The notes under the pieces: generated by a model | Seen by the model: only the letters and a program-made list of their open reading frames with translations | The model's database searches: none | Told to the model about the DNA's origin: nothing | Shown: piece after piece, positions 8,570 to 18,411 of the stretch | Position numbering within the stretch: position 1 is the stretch's first letter | Layout: the number at the start of each line of letters is the position of its first letter | Made by a program: the position numbers and the translations under genes | Assembly: GCF_048007105.1 (NCBI RefSeq) | Contig: NZ_CP180352.1 | Span: 2,108,001-2,172,000 of the forward strand | Length of the DNA stretch: 64,000 nucleotides | Origin: Minwuia sp048007105 | Lineage (GTDB): Bacteria > Pseudomonadota > Alphaproteobacteria > Minwuiales > Minwuiaceae | Reading direction: 5' to 3'

Positions 8570-8989
8570 TCAGACCGGCAGGATGTTGTCGTCGCCGCCA
8601 CCGGGCTGCGGACCGCCGGTCTTGGGGTTGGGCCCGAAGCGGTTGTCGCCTTCGTCGCTGTTCAGCACCCACATCACGACCAGCGCAATCCAGCCCAGGA
8701 TCGGCACCAGGTAGAGCAACAGCCACCAGCCGCTGCGGCCGGTGTCGTGAAGCCGACGGACGCCCACCGCCAGACCGGGTATGAGCACGGCAAGGCTGTA
8801 TATCGAGCTCAGAAGGCCGGGCTGCGGATCCTCTCCGGCCGGGCCCGTGCTGAACCCGAGGGCGCCGTCGATCGTCCCCAGTATCAGGCTGATGATCAGG
8901 TTGATCAGGAAGAACCACCAGAACTCGGCCCGGCGTGCCCGCCCCTGGAAGACGGCGTAGTTCTTCAGGACGGCAATATACCAGTTCAT
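8570..8989 (-). CDS. DUF805 membrane protein
   Basis: A 139-residue protein with the DUF805 pattern: MNWYIAVLKNYAVFQGRARR, then EFWWFFLINLII as the first helix. It continues with VGVRRLHDTGRSGWWLL, the family's most recognisable segment, and a last hydrophobic helix. The tail is Gly/Pro-rich. Three to four membrane helices are expected. The ATG at 8989 is chosen because the upstream in-frame extension does not resemble the family. Members are widespread inner-membrane proteins of unknown function. Confidence 0.9.
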   Translation of the reverse strand: MNWYIAVLKNYAVFQGRARRAEFWWFFLINLIISLILGTIDGALGFSTGPAGEDPQPGLLSSIYSLAVLIPGLAVGVRRLHDTGRSGWWLLLYLVPILGWIALVVMWVLNSDEGDNRFGPNPKTGGPQPGGGDDNILPV

Positions 8990-9056
8990 GGCCGGACTCC
9001 GGTTCTTGGCAGGTGCAGGTGACTCTAACGGATCGCGCCCCGCGTGCAATTGCGGC

Positions 9057-10454
<1,398 letters not shown>

Positions 10455-10623
10455 GCGGTCGTTCTCCGGACGGTTGCTTCCCTCGCAGCGCTACCGCATC
10501 GGCGGCCGCGCCGGAGCGCTGCCAGCGCCGCGCAGCGGGCGCGAGAACGACATATTAACGCCAACTGGCCTGTGATATGCAGTGCTTCGGCCCTGAAGGG
10601 CGTGACGACGGGAGCCGCAGGAC

Positions 10624-12342
10624 TTGCAACCGCAACCCTCACCGCTGGAGAAGACCCGGTCGGTTTTCGTGAAGGGCTTCACGGTCATCGGGATTTTCAG
10701 TGTGTGTTCCAGCCTGCTCATGCTGGCTGGTCCGCTTTACATGCTCCAGATCTACGACCGGGTCATCAACACGGGCAATGTCGATACGCTGATTGCGATT
10801 TCGGTCATGCTGGTCCTGGCGCTGGTGGTCTTTGGTCTGCTGGAAGGCCTGCGGACGCTCGTCGCTCAACGGGTCGGCGTCTGGGTCGACAGGAAGCTGT
10901 TCGGGCCGACGCTCGCCGGCGGGATCGGTCAGGCGCTCGGCGGCAGTGCGGCTTCGGCGCAGGGGCTGCGCGATGTCACCACGGTCCGCAGCTATCTCGC
11001 CTCGCCCGCGATCTTCCCGCTGTTCGATGCGCCGATCGCACCGTTCTTCATCCTGATCCTGTTCATCATGCATCCGATCCTCGGGATCATCGCCATCGCC
11101 GGCGCCGTGGTGCTGTTCCTGATCGCACTGGCCAATGAACTGACGACCCGCAAGGCGCTACAGGAAGCGTCCGGGGCTTCGAACAAGACCTTCAATTCCG
11201 CGGATGCCGCCGTCCGGAACGCCGATGTCATCGCCGCCATGGCCATGATGCCGGCGGTGGCGCGCCGCATCGATGACTTGGCCGAGGCCTGGCGGGCGCA
11301 ACAGCTCAGGGCTGGCGGACGCTCGGGCCTGCTGGGCGCGGCGGCCAAGGCCCTGCGGCTGCTGCTCCAATCGGTCGTGCTCGGCGCCGGCGCATGGCTC
11401 GTGCTGGGCGGAGAGCTCACGCCGGGCATGATGATCGCGGGCTCGATCATGCTGTCCCGCGCGCTGGCGCCCGTCGAACAGGCCATCACGGCCTGGCAGG
11501 GTCTGGTCAACGCCCAGGCGGCGTGGCGGCGGCTGAAGGACGTGCTCGCCAACCGTCCGGCGCTGGGGCAGGGGACGCGGTTGCCCGACCCGAAGGGCGA
11601 ACTGGTCGCCGACAGCGTCGTCTATCAGCCGCCGGGTGCGGCCGAGCCGGTCCTGAAAGGCGTGTCCTTCCGTATTCCCGCCGGCAGCACCGTGGGCGTC
11701 ATCGGCCCCACCGGCTCCGGCAAGACGACGATGGCGCGCGTCGTCATCGGCACGCGCATGGCCCAGCGTGGCACGGTCCGGTTGGACAATGCCGACATGG
11801 CCGTCTGGGATCCGCTCGACCGGGGCCGCCATGTCGGCTACCTGCCGCAGGACATCGAGCTGTTCGACGGCACGGTAAAGGAAAACATCGCCCGCATGGG
11901 CGAGGCCGAGGATGAGGAAGTGATCGAGGCGGCGCGGCTTGCCGGTGTGCACGACCTGATCCTGAAGCTCCCGCAGGCCTACGAGACGCCGATCGGCGAA
12001 CGCGGCGCGGCCCTCTCCGGCGGCCAGCGTCAGCGTATCGCGCTGGCCCGCGCGGTCTTCCGCCGGCCGCGGCTGCTGGTGCTCGACGAGCCGAATGCAA
12101 ATCTCGATTCGGAAGGCGAAGACGCGCTGCTTAAGGCAGTCGCCGCGCTGAAGGCCGACGGACACACCGTGCTGATGATCTCCCACAAGCCGTCGCTGCT
12201 GCAGTCCGTGGACCTGATCATGGTCATGCAGGACGGTCGCGTGACCGATTTCGACGACGCCAAGACGGTGATGGCGAAGTTCGGCGCCCAGGCGCAGAAG
12301 CCGGCCATCCGGCAGGTCCATCCCGCGGAACCCAAGTCGTGA
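10624..12342 (+). CDS. type I secretion ABC transporter, permease/ATPase (PrtD-like)
   Basis: A 572-residue fused transporter. The N-terminal membrane domain (about residues 15-300) begins with a helix at LMLAGPLYMLQIYDR, characteristic of the PrtD/LapB group, and has no C39 peptidase domain. The ATPase domain carries Walker A GPTGSGKTT (about residue 361), signature LSGGQRQR and Walker B LLVLDEP (about residue 482). The start is TTG, with GGGAGCC and GCAGGA upstream; the next in-frame ATG lies inside the first helix. The HlyD partner overlaps its stop. The outer-membrane channel is probably the TolC-like gene at 33.8-35.2 kb. No RTX or other substrate gene is nearby. Confidence 0.93.
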   Translation: MQPQPSPLEKTRSVFVKGFTVIGIFSVCSSLLMLAGPLYMLQIYDRVINTGNVDTLIAISVMLVLALVVFGLLEGLRTLVAQRVGVWVDRKLFGPTLAGGIGQALGGSAASAQGLRDVTTVRSYLASPAIFPLFDAPIAPFFILILFIMHPILGIIAIAGAVVLFLIALANELTTRKALQEASGASNKTFNSADAAVRNADVIAAMAMMPAVARRIDDLAEAWRAQQLRAGGRSGLLGAAAKALRLLLQSVVLGAGAWLVLGGELTPGMMIAGSIMLSRALAPVEQAITAWQGLVNAQAAWRRLKDVLANRPALGQGTRLPDPKGELVADSVVYQPPGAAEPVLKGVSFRIPAGSTVGVIGPTGSGKTTMARVVIGTRMAQRGTVRLDNADMAVWDPLDRGRHVGYLPQDIELFDGTVKENIARMGEAEDEEVIEAARLAGVHDLILKLPQAYETPIGERGAALSGGQRQRIALARAVFRRPRLLVLDEPNANLDSEGEDALLKAVAALKADGHTVLMISHKPSLLQSVDLIMVMQDGRVTDFDDAKTVMAKFGAQAQKPAIRQVHPAEPKS

Positions 12343-13685
12343 GCATGACTCTCGGTCAGCTCGGTGCGGCGCCTTCGCAGGGACCGCTGGACCGTGAACC
12401 GAAGCTCGGCATCGGCAAGCTGGTGCTGATCGGCGGCCTCGTCATCGCCGCCTTCTTCCTCGGTCTGGGGGGCTGGGCGGTCTTCGTGCCGCTGACCAGC
12501 GCCGCCATTGCACAGGGCCAGGTCACCGTCGATGGACGGCGCAAGACGATCCAGCATCTGGAAGGCGGCATTGTCCGGGACATCCCGGTCAGCGAGGGCG
12601 ATCTGGTCGATAAGGGCGATGTCCTTCTGGTGTTGGACGACATCCGGGCGAAGTCCGACGTCGAACTTCTGCGCGGCCGCCTGGGCGTGGCGCTGGCGGC
12701 GCGGTCGCGGCTTGCGGCCGAACGCGATCGGTCCGAAGGCGTGGCGTTCCCCGAGGAACTTGAGCGCCTGATCGGCAACGAGACCGAGCGGCTGGAACTG
12801 ATCGAGGGCGAGTTGACAGTCTTCGAGGAGCGCCGGAACTTCCTGCAGAGCCAGACCAAGATCAACCGCCAGCGGATCGAGCAGCTCAAATCCGAAATCG
12901 CCGGACTGCGGGACGAAGTCGTTGCCCTGAACCGGCAGCTTCTTCTCATCGGCGAGGAAGAGCAGGGGCTGTCCGGACTCGTGGAGAAAGGGCTCGCCCG
13001 CAAGCCGCAGCTGCTCGCGCTGCAGCGTCAGCAGGCCGATCTGAACGGCGAACTGGCACGCAACAAGGCTGCCATCGCCCGCGCGCAGCAGCAGATCGGC
13101 GAGACCGAACTGACGATCCTCGACATCCGCACGCGCTTCCTGAACGAGGTCGTCGGGCGATTGCAGGAGGTGCAGGCGGAGATCGCCGACCTGCGCGACC
13201 GCATGTCCGCCGCCGACGACGTCATCCGCCGCACAGAGGTGCGGGCGCCGGTCCGCGGCATCGTCGTCAACAAGCAGGTCAACACGACTGGCGGCGTCAT
13301 CTCTCCCGGCCAGCCGTTGATGGACATCGTGCCGGTCAATGGCGGCCTGACCGTCGAGGCGCGCGTCTCGCCGGCCGACATCGATGTGGTGCATCAGGGG
13401 CTACCCGCTCAGGTCCGCATCGCTGCCTTCAAGATCGCCGAGAATCCGATCCTTGAAGGCAGCGTCCGTACGGTGTCGGCCGATGCGCTGCAGGACGAGC
13501 GCACCGGCGAGACCTTCTATGTCGCGCAGATCGAACTGAAGGACCTGTCGCCCCTGCCGCCCGGCGCAGAACTGCAGCCCGGCATGCCGGCAGAGGTCAT
13601 GATCGTCACCGGCGAACAGACGCCGCTGCAGTATCTGCTGGAGCCGATCCGGATCTCGATCCGCCGGGCGATGCGCGAAAGCTGA
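12339..13685 (+). CDS. type I secretion periplasmic adaptor, HlyD family
   Basis: A 448-residue membrane fusion protein. A short cytoplasmic stretch is followed by one transmembrane helix (about residues 28-50, LVLIGGLVIAAFFLG) and the first half-lipoyl segment (QHLEGGIVRDIPVSEGDLVDKGD). A long coiled-coil hairpin covers about residues 110-290, followed by the second half (RTEVRAPVRGIVVNKQVNT) and a C-terminal beta-barrel (ELQPGMPAEVMI). A GTG at 12339 overlaps the transporter stop (GTGA), and an in-frame ATG lies at 12345; either could be the start. It links the ABC transporter to an outer-membrane channel. Confidence 0.93.
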   Translation: MSMTLGQLGAAPSQGPLDREPKLGIGKLVLIGGLVIAAFFLGLGGWAVFVPLTSAAIAQGQVTVDGRRKTIQHLEGGIVRDIPVSEGDLVDKGDVLLVLDDIRAKSDVELLRGRLGVALAARSRLAAERDRSEGVAFPEELERLIGNETERLELIEGELTVFEERRNFLQSQTKINRQRIEQLKSEIAGLRDEVVALNRQLLLIGEEEQGLSGLVEKGLARKPQLLALQRQQADLNGELARNKAAIARAQQQIGETELTILDIRTRFLNEVVGRLQEVQAEIADLRDRMSAADDVIRRTEVRAPVRGIVVNKQVNTTGGVISPGQPLMDIVPVNGGLTVEARVSPADIDVVHQGLPAQVRIAAFKIAENPILEGSVRTVSADALQDERTGETFYVAQIELKDLSPLPPGAELQPGMPAEVMIVTGEQTPLQYLLEPIRISIRRAMRES

Positions 13686-13688
13686 GGC

Positions 13689-14435
13689 TCAGCCAGCGCT
13701 GCAGAGCGGGCACTCGGGATCGGGCCGGACCTTGAGTGTGCGGAAGCTCGCTGCCAGCCCGTCATAGATCATCAGCCGTCCGGCCAGCCCGTCGCCCAGA
13801 TCGAGCAGTTCCTTGATCGCCTCCGTCGCCTGCAGCGAGCCCATGACGCCGACGATGGCGCCGAGCACGCCGTCCTGGGCGCAGGTCTGCTCCTCAGGCG
13901 GGATGTCCGGGAACAGGCATCGGTAGCAGGGCTTGTCGGCCTCGTAGCCGCGCCAGGTAGCGAGTTGCCCGTCGAAGCGCAGCACCGCCGCCGATACCAG
14001 AGGCTTCCTCGCCCGGAAACAGGCGTCATGTACGGCGAAACGGGTGGCGAAATTGTCGGACCCGTCGCAGACAAGGTCGTAGTCCGCGATCAGGCTGTCG
14101 GCGTTGTCGGCGCTGATGCGCGCGGCGTGCGCAACGATGCGCACGTCCGGATTGATGGCGCGGACAGCAGCCTCGGCGCTTTCGGTCTTCGACAGCCCGA
14201 TATCCCCGGTCCGGTGCAGCACCTGCCGTTGCAGGTTGGAAAGCGATACCTCGTCGTCATCGACCACGCCGATGGTGCCGACGCCGGCCGCGGCCAGATA
14301 CATGATCAGGGGCGAGCCCAGGCCGCCGGCGCCGATGCAGAGCACCTTCGCGCGCAGCAGCTTCTGCTGGCCGGCGCCGCCGACCTCCTTCAGGACGATG
14401 TGGCGGGCGTAGCGTTCGATCTGGTCGTCGTTCAT
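13689..14435 (-). CDS. moeB: E1-like adenylyltransferase, MoeB/ThiF/HesA family
   Basis: A 248-residue ThiF-fold enzyme. The ATP-binding loop is CIGAGGLGSPL (about residues 32-42), the adenylation Arg/Gln/Asp elements lie in DDDEVSLSNLQRQVLH, and SDNFATR follows. The candidate thiolation Cys is in EEQTCAQDGVLG. Both zinc CxxC pairs are present (CYRCLFPD and CPLCSAG), so it looks active. Such enzymes adenylate the C-terminal Gly of MoaD/ThiS-type ubiquitin-like proteins. No such partner gene is in this window. The ATG overlaps the Anbu stop (TGATG), so translation is coupled to the proteasome homologue. It may simply be the cell's molybdopterin MoeB. Confidence 0.9.
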   Translation of the reverse strand: MNDDQIERYARHIVLKEVGGAGQQKLLRAKVLCIGAGGLGSPLIMYLAAAGVGTIGVVDDDEVSLSNLQRQVLHRTGDIGLSKTESAEAAVRAINPDVRIVAHAARISADNADSLIADYDLVCDGSDNFATRFAVHDACFRARKPLVSAAVLRFDGQLATWRGYEADKPCYRCLFPDIPPEEQTCAQDGVLGAIVGVMGSLQATEAIKELLDLGDGLAGRLMIYDGLAASFRTLKVRPDPECPLCSAG

Positions 14436-15175
14436 CAGACCGGCAGATCCACGTCCGCGATGTTCCGGTAGGCCTTGCGGAGCGCGTCGCCCCAGCCGTC
14501 GCGGATGCGGGCGTAGTCGGCATTGTCCTCGGTGATGCGGCGCTCGACGAACTCGCCGGCGCAGTTGCGGCGGTAGACCATCAGATCGAGCGGCAGACCG
14601 ACCGACATGTTGGAACGCAGCGTCGAATCCATCGAGATCAGGCAGACCTTCACCGCCTCGCGGACCGGCACGTCGAAGTTCATCACCCGGTCGAGGATCG
14701 GCTTGCCGTACTTGGTCTCACCGATCTGGAAAAAGGGCGTGTCCTGGGTTGCCTCGATGAAATTGCCTTCGGCGTAGATCTGGTAGAGGCGCAGGTTGCG
14801 GCCCGCGATCTGACCGCCCAGCAGGAAGGAGGCGTGGAACCCGCCGGCGCCCTGGTCCAGCGACGGTCCGTCGACGCGGCGGACGTCGCGGATCGCCTCG
14901 CCGACGACGCGAGCGACCATGAACATCGAGGGGGCGCCAAGGATCGTCTGGGTCTGGTCCCACTCCGGATCGTCCATGCGTTCGTTCAGCAGACCCACCA
15001 CCGCCTGGGTGACGGCCAGATTGCCGGCCGACATCAGCGCCACGGTGCGCTCGCCGTCCTTGGTCCAGATCTTCAGCTTCCTGAAGGTCGAGATGTGGTC
15101 GATGCCGGCATTCGTGCGGGTGTCCGCCAGCATCACCAGCCCCTCGGCGGTCAGCGTGCCAACGCAATAGGTCAA
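14435..15175 (-). CDS. anbu: Anbu, ancestral-type proteasome beta-subunit homologue
   Basis: A 246-residue Ntn-hydrolase of the Anbu family (peptidase superfamily T1-like). The start is TTG at 15175, immediately followed by ACC, so removal of the initiator Met would expose Thr2 as the N-terminal nucleophile (MTYCVGTLTAEGL). The Asp and Lys of the active site fit LADTRTNAG and FRKLKIW. GAGGAG sits 8 bases before the TTG. Anbu assembles into open-ring or helical particles in characterised species. It lies downstream of the ATP-grasp and alpha-E genes, its standard partners, and overlaps the E1-like gene by TGATG. Its substrate is unknown. Confidence 0.93.
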   Translation of the reverse strand: MTYCVGTLTAEGLVMLADTRTNAGIDHISTFRKLKIWTKDGERTVALMSAGNLAVTQAVVGLLNERMDDPEWDQTQTILGAPSMFMVARVVGEAIRDVRRVDGPSLDQGAGGFHASFLLGGQIAGRNLRLYQIYAEGNFIEATQDTPFFQIGETKYGKPILDRVMNFDVPVREAVKVCLISMDSTLRSNMSVGLPLDLMVYRRNCAGEFVERRITEDNADYARIRDGWGDALRKAYRNIADVDLPV

Positions 15176-15232
15176 CGGAAGCGCTCCTCGTCCGGATGGG
15201 ATCCCGACGTCCTGTTATCCGAAAAAGGGCCG

Positions 15233-16225
15233 CTACGCCACGGATTGTGACTGGGACTCGTCCTCCTCCAGATCCGCCGGCAGCAGCAGGAAGTCCCGCT
15301 GAATCTGCTTGCCGATCTGGATGTTCATGTCCACGACCTTGGTCAGGAAGGCGTGCAGGCCGCCCTGACCGAGGAACACCTCGTCCACGGTGTCGTATTT
15401 GAGCTCGCTGTGGAGTTTCCCGGCCATGCGCATGGATTCAAGCTTGCGGCCGTAGTCCTGGGCGAGCATCTCCAGATTGCGCACGATCTCGTCGTAGCAG
15501 CTGCGGATCGACCGCGGCATCTCGGGGCGCAGCACCAGCAGCTCGGCCACGCGGATCGGCCGCACGGCCTCGCCGAACAGCCGGCGATAGTTCACATGCG
15601 CCGACACGGACTGCAGCAGCGCCGTCCACTGATAGTAGTCGGCGGCGCCGCCCACCGGCGCGCCCTCGGGCAGGATCAGGTGGTATTTCACGTCCAGGAT
15701 ACGGGCGGTCGAATCCGACCGCTCGATGAAGGTGCCCAGCCGCATGAAGTTGTAGAGGTCGTCGCGGATCATGGTGCCCGCCACGGCGCCGCGAACCAGA
15801 TGCGAGCGCTGCTTGACCCATTCGATCACCTCGACCCGGCCGCGTGCCGCCATCTTCTCTGGCGTCATGTCGCGGTAGCCGTGCCAGGTATCGTTGATCG
15901 CTTCCCAGAGCTCGCGCGTGATGGTGTGGCGCTGGGCGCGGGCGTTTTCCCGCGCGCCCTTCAGGCAGTTGTGGATGCTCGACGGGTTCTCCTCGTCGAA
16001 GGCGATGAAGTGCAGCGCGTCGGCCTCTGTGACCTGCCGGTGCTTTTTCAGATAGAGCGGTTCCACACCGGCCGCGATCAGCACCGAATGCCATTCGCGG
16101 GTCGTGTCCACCTCAGCCGGCATCAGGGCCATGCGGTCGGCCACTTCCAGCAGGCGGGCGAGGTTCTCGGCGCGCTCGATGTAGCGCGAGATCCAGAATA
16201 TGTCGTCGGCGGTTCTACTCAGCAT
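15233..16225 (-). CDS. alpha-E domain protein (COG2307)
   Basis: A 330-residue all-helical protein with the alpha-E signature start MLSRTADDIFWISRYIERAE, which also contains the LARLLEVADRM helix. Later segments include FIERSDSTARILDVKYHL and SIRSCYDEIV. Alpha-E proteins accompany circularly permuted ATP-grasp proteins and Anbu; Iyer and co-workers proposed that they act in peptide or amide-bond synthesis systems. The biochemical role is unproven. The gene starts 4 bases after the ATP-grasp stop, and Anbu follows after 57 bases. Confidence 0.93.
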   Translation of the reverse strand: MLSRTADDIFWISRYIERAENLARLLEVADRMALMPAEVDTTREWHSVLIAAGVEPLYLKKHRQVTEADALHFIAFDEENPSSIHNCLKGARENARAQRHTITRELWEAINDTWHGYRDMTPEKMAARGRVEVIEWVKQRSHLVRGAVAGTMIRDDLYNFMRLGTFIERSDSTARILDVKYHLILPEGAPVGGAADYYQWTALLQSVSAHVNYRRLFGEAVRPIRVAELLVLRPEMPRSIRSCYDEIVRNLEMLAQDYGRKLESMRMAGKLHSELKYDTVDEVFLGQGGLHAFLTKVVDMNIQIGKQIQRDFLLLPADLEEDESQSQSVA

Positions 16226-16229
16226 GGCG

Positions 16230-17657
16230 TCAGTCCTCCAGCACCCAGGTGTCCTTGGTGCCGCCGCCCTGGCTGGAATTCACCACCAGCGACCCTTCCT
16301 TCATTGCCACGCGGGTCAGGCCGCCCGGCACGATGCTGATGCCGTCGGCGCCGCTCAGCACGAAGGGCCTCAGATCGACGTGACGGGGCGCCACGCCTTC
16401 GCCGACGAAGGTCGGACAGGTCGACAGCGCCAGCGTCGGCTGGGCGATGAAGCCGTCGGGGTCGGCCTCGATTCGCTTCCAGTAGGTCTCGCACTCTTCC
16501 TTGGTCGATTTCGGCCCGACCAGCATGCCGTAGCCGCCGGAACCGTGAACTTCCTTGACCACAAGGTCCTGCAGGTTGTCCTTGATGTATTTCAGGTCGT
16601 CCGCCTTGCGGCCCATGAAGGTCGGCACGTTCTTCAGGATCGGTTCCTGGCCGAGATAGAAGCGGACCATTTCCGGCACATAGACGTAGATCGCCTTGTC
16701 GTCGGCGACGCCGTTGCCGATCGCGTTGGCTATGGCGACGTTGCCGGCGCGGTAGGCACCGACGAGCCCCCGGACGCCGAGGACGGAATCGGGATTGAAG
16801 GCCTCGGGATCAAGGAAGGCGTCGTCGATCCGGCGGTAGATCACGTCGACGCGCTGCGGCCCGCGCGTCGTCCGCATGTAGACGACATTGTCCTCATCCA
16901 CGAAGAGGTCGGGGCCTTCCACCAGTTCGACGCCCATCTTGTCCGCCAGGAAGGCGTGTTCGAAATAGGCCGAATTGAACCGGCCCGGCGTCAGCACCAC
17001 GACCCGCGGCATGCGTTCCTGGTTCGGCGATACCGACTGCAGGCGCTTCCTCAATTCGTCCGGATAGTGATCGACGGCCTGGATGCGGTGCAGGCTGAAC
17101 AGTTCCGGGAACAGCCGCATCTCGGCCTCCCGGTTGCCCAACATGTAGGAGACGCCGGACGGCGTGCGGACATTGTCCTCAAGCACCACGAAGTCGCCGT
17201 CCACGCAGACCATGTCGACGCCGGCGATGTGGGCGTGGACGCTGGATGGCGGCTTCACGCCGCGCATCTCGGGAATATAGGCCTCGTTGGCGTCGATGAT
17301 TTCCTTCGGCACCACGCCGGCGGCGACGATTTCCTGCTTGTCGTAGATGTCGGCAAGGAACGCGTTGATCGCGCGGACCCGCTGCTCCATGCCCTTTTCC
17401 ATCTCGCGCCACTTCTGCCCGCTGAGCACGCGCGGCACGATGTCATAGGGGATCAGCCGCTCGGGATCCCCGCCCTCGCCGTAAACGGCGAAGGTGATGC
17501 CCAGCCGTCTGAAAAGAAACTCGGCTTCCTCGCGCTTGCGGCGGAAGGTCTCCGGCGGTGTGTTCTCCAGCCAGCTCTTGAGATTGACATAGGCTTCACG
17601 GACTTCACCGTTTCCGGCCCACATCTCGTCGTAGATGTCTTCGTTCTTGTTTGGCAT
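16230..17657 (-). CDS. circularly permuted ATP-grasp type 2 protein (COG2308)
   Basis: A 475-residue protein of the permuted ATP-grasp family linked to Anbu. Family landmarks are YGEGGDPERLIPYD (about residue 58), VLEDNVRTPSGVSYMLGNRE, VLTPGRFNSAYFEHAFLA, the nucleotide-binding segment VVKEVHGSGGYGMLVGP, and HVDLRPFVLSG near the C-terminus. Such enzymes are predicted carboxylate-amine ligases that form peptide-like bonds using ATP. The ATG at 17657 has an ideal AGGAGG 5 bases upstream; an upstream in-frame Met lacks this. It is the first gene of the ATP-grasp/alpha-E/Anbu/E1-like run. Substrate unknown. Confidence 0.94.
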   Translation of the reverse strand: MPNKNEDIYDEMWAGNGEVREAYVNLKSWLENTPPETFRRKREEAEFLFRRLGITFAVYGEGGDPERLIPYDIVPRVLSGQKWREMEKGMEQRVRAINAFLADIYDKQEIVAAGVVPKEIIDANEAYIPEMRGVKPPSSVHAHIAGVDMVCVDGDFVVLEDNVRTPSGVSYMLGNREAEMRLFPELFSLHRIQAVDHYPDELRKRLQSVSPNQERMPRVVVLTPGRFNSAYFEHAFLADKMGVELVEGPDLFVDEDNVVYMRTTRGPQRVDVIYRRIDDAFLDPEAFNPDSVLGVRGLVGAYRAGNVAIANAIGNGVADDKAIYVYVPEMVRFYLGQEPILKNVPTFMGRKADDLKYIKDNLQDLVVKEVHGSGGYGMLVGPKSTKEECETYWKRIEADPDGFIAQPTLALSTCPTFVGEGVAPRHVDLRPFVLSGADGISIVPGGLTRVAMKEGSLVVNSSQGGGTKDTWVLED

Positions 17658-17750
17658 GTGCCTCCTGACCGGTATCAAGTGTTGTGGGTGGCGGCAGGCC
17701 ATTCAAGTGATCCGGTCCGGCAACATGGTCGCACCGGGCCGCTGCAGCTT

Positions 17751-18275
17751 TCAACCTGAATCGGCCAGACGGAGCTGGAGATAGGCCACGTCGAGCCAGC
17801 GTTCGAACTTGAAGCCGATCGCTTTGGCGCGCCCGAACTCCCGGAAACCGGCGCTCTGATGCAGGGCAATAGAGGCCCGGTTCGCATCCGGATCGCCGAC
17901 GACGGCGATCACGCTGCGGTAACCGTCGGCCTCCAGCCGGTCCAGCAGGGCGCGGAGCAGGAGGCGGCCGATACCGGTGCCGACGGCGTCGGGTGAAACA
18001 TAGATCGAGTTCTCGGCGGTGAAGCGGTAGGCCGGGCGTGGCCGGTAGGCGCCGGCATAGGCGTAGCCGGCCACCCGTTCGCCGACGGTCGCCGCAAGAT
18101 AGGGATATCCGGCTTCCAGATAGCCCTCGAACCGGCGCTGCATCTCATCGTCCGATGGCGCCTCGAGCTCGAATGTCGACGTGCTGGTCTCGACCCAGTG
18201 CCGATAGATATCGGTGATGGCGGGGATGTCGCCGGCCCCCGCGCTACGGACCAAAACGGCGTCCGATGATTCCAC
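17751..18275 (-). CDS. GNAT-family N-acetyltransferase (phosphinothricin acetyltransferase-like)
   Basis: A 174-residue GNAT enzyme. The N-terminal VLVRSAGAGDIPAITDIY, the acetyl-CoA loop VGTGIGRLLLRALLDRL (about residue 98) and NRASIALHQSAGFRE are typical of the PAT/Bar subfamily, which acetylates primary amines such as methionine sulfoximine or phosphinothricin. I start at GTG 18275, with AGGA upstream. A longer frame to 18413 exists, but its extra residues are not family-like, and the nearby ATG is out of frame. It lies upstream of the ATP-grasp gene on the same strand (93-base gap) and could share a transcript. Native substrate unknown. Confidence 0.87.
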   Translation of the reverse strand: MESSDAVLVRSAGAGDIPAITDIYRHWVETSTSTFELEAPSDDEMQRRFEGYLEAGYPYLAATVGERVAGYAYAGAYRPRPAYRFTAENSIYVSPDAVGTGIGRLLLRALLDRLEADGYRSVIAVVGDPDANRASIALHQSAGFREFGRAKAIGFKFERWLDVAYLQLRLADSG

Positions 18276-18411
18276 GGCATTGTTCCTGTTCTGTGATCTT
18301 GGCCCGGGAAACGCTATCACCTTAGACTGACGAAGCCAGCGTTTGCATGTCGGCGTGAACCACCGGAGTTCAGGCCGCATTGCCGAGCATTCGAGGTGCG
18401 GGGACAAGAGC

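Noticed and set aside
10624..13685. A bacteriocin export system with a C39 peptidase.
   Set aside because: The transporter has no N-terminal peptidase domain and no small Gly-Gly leader gene is nearby.
14435..17657. A hidden transglutaminase between the ATP-grasp, alpha-E and Anbu genes.
   Set aside because: The three genes are separated by 4 and 57 bases; no room for another gene and no such motif on either strand.
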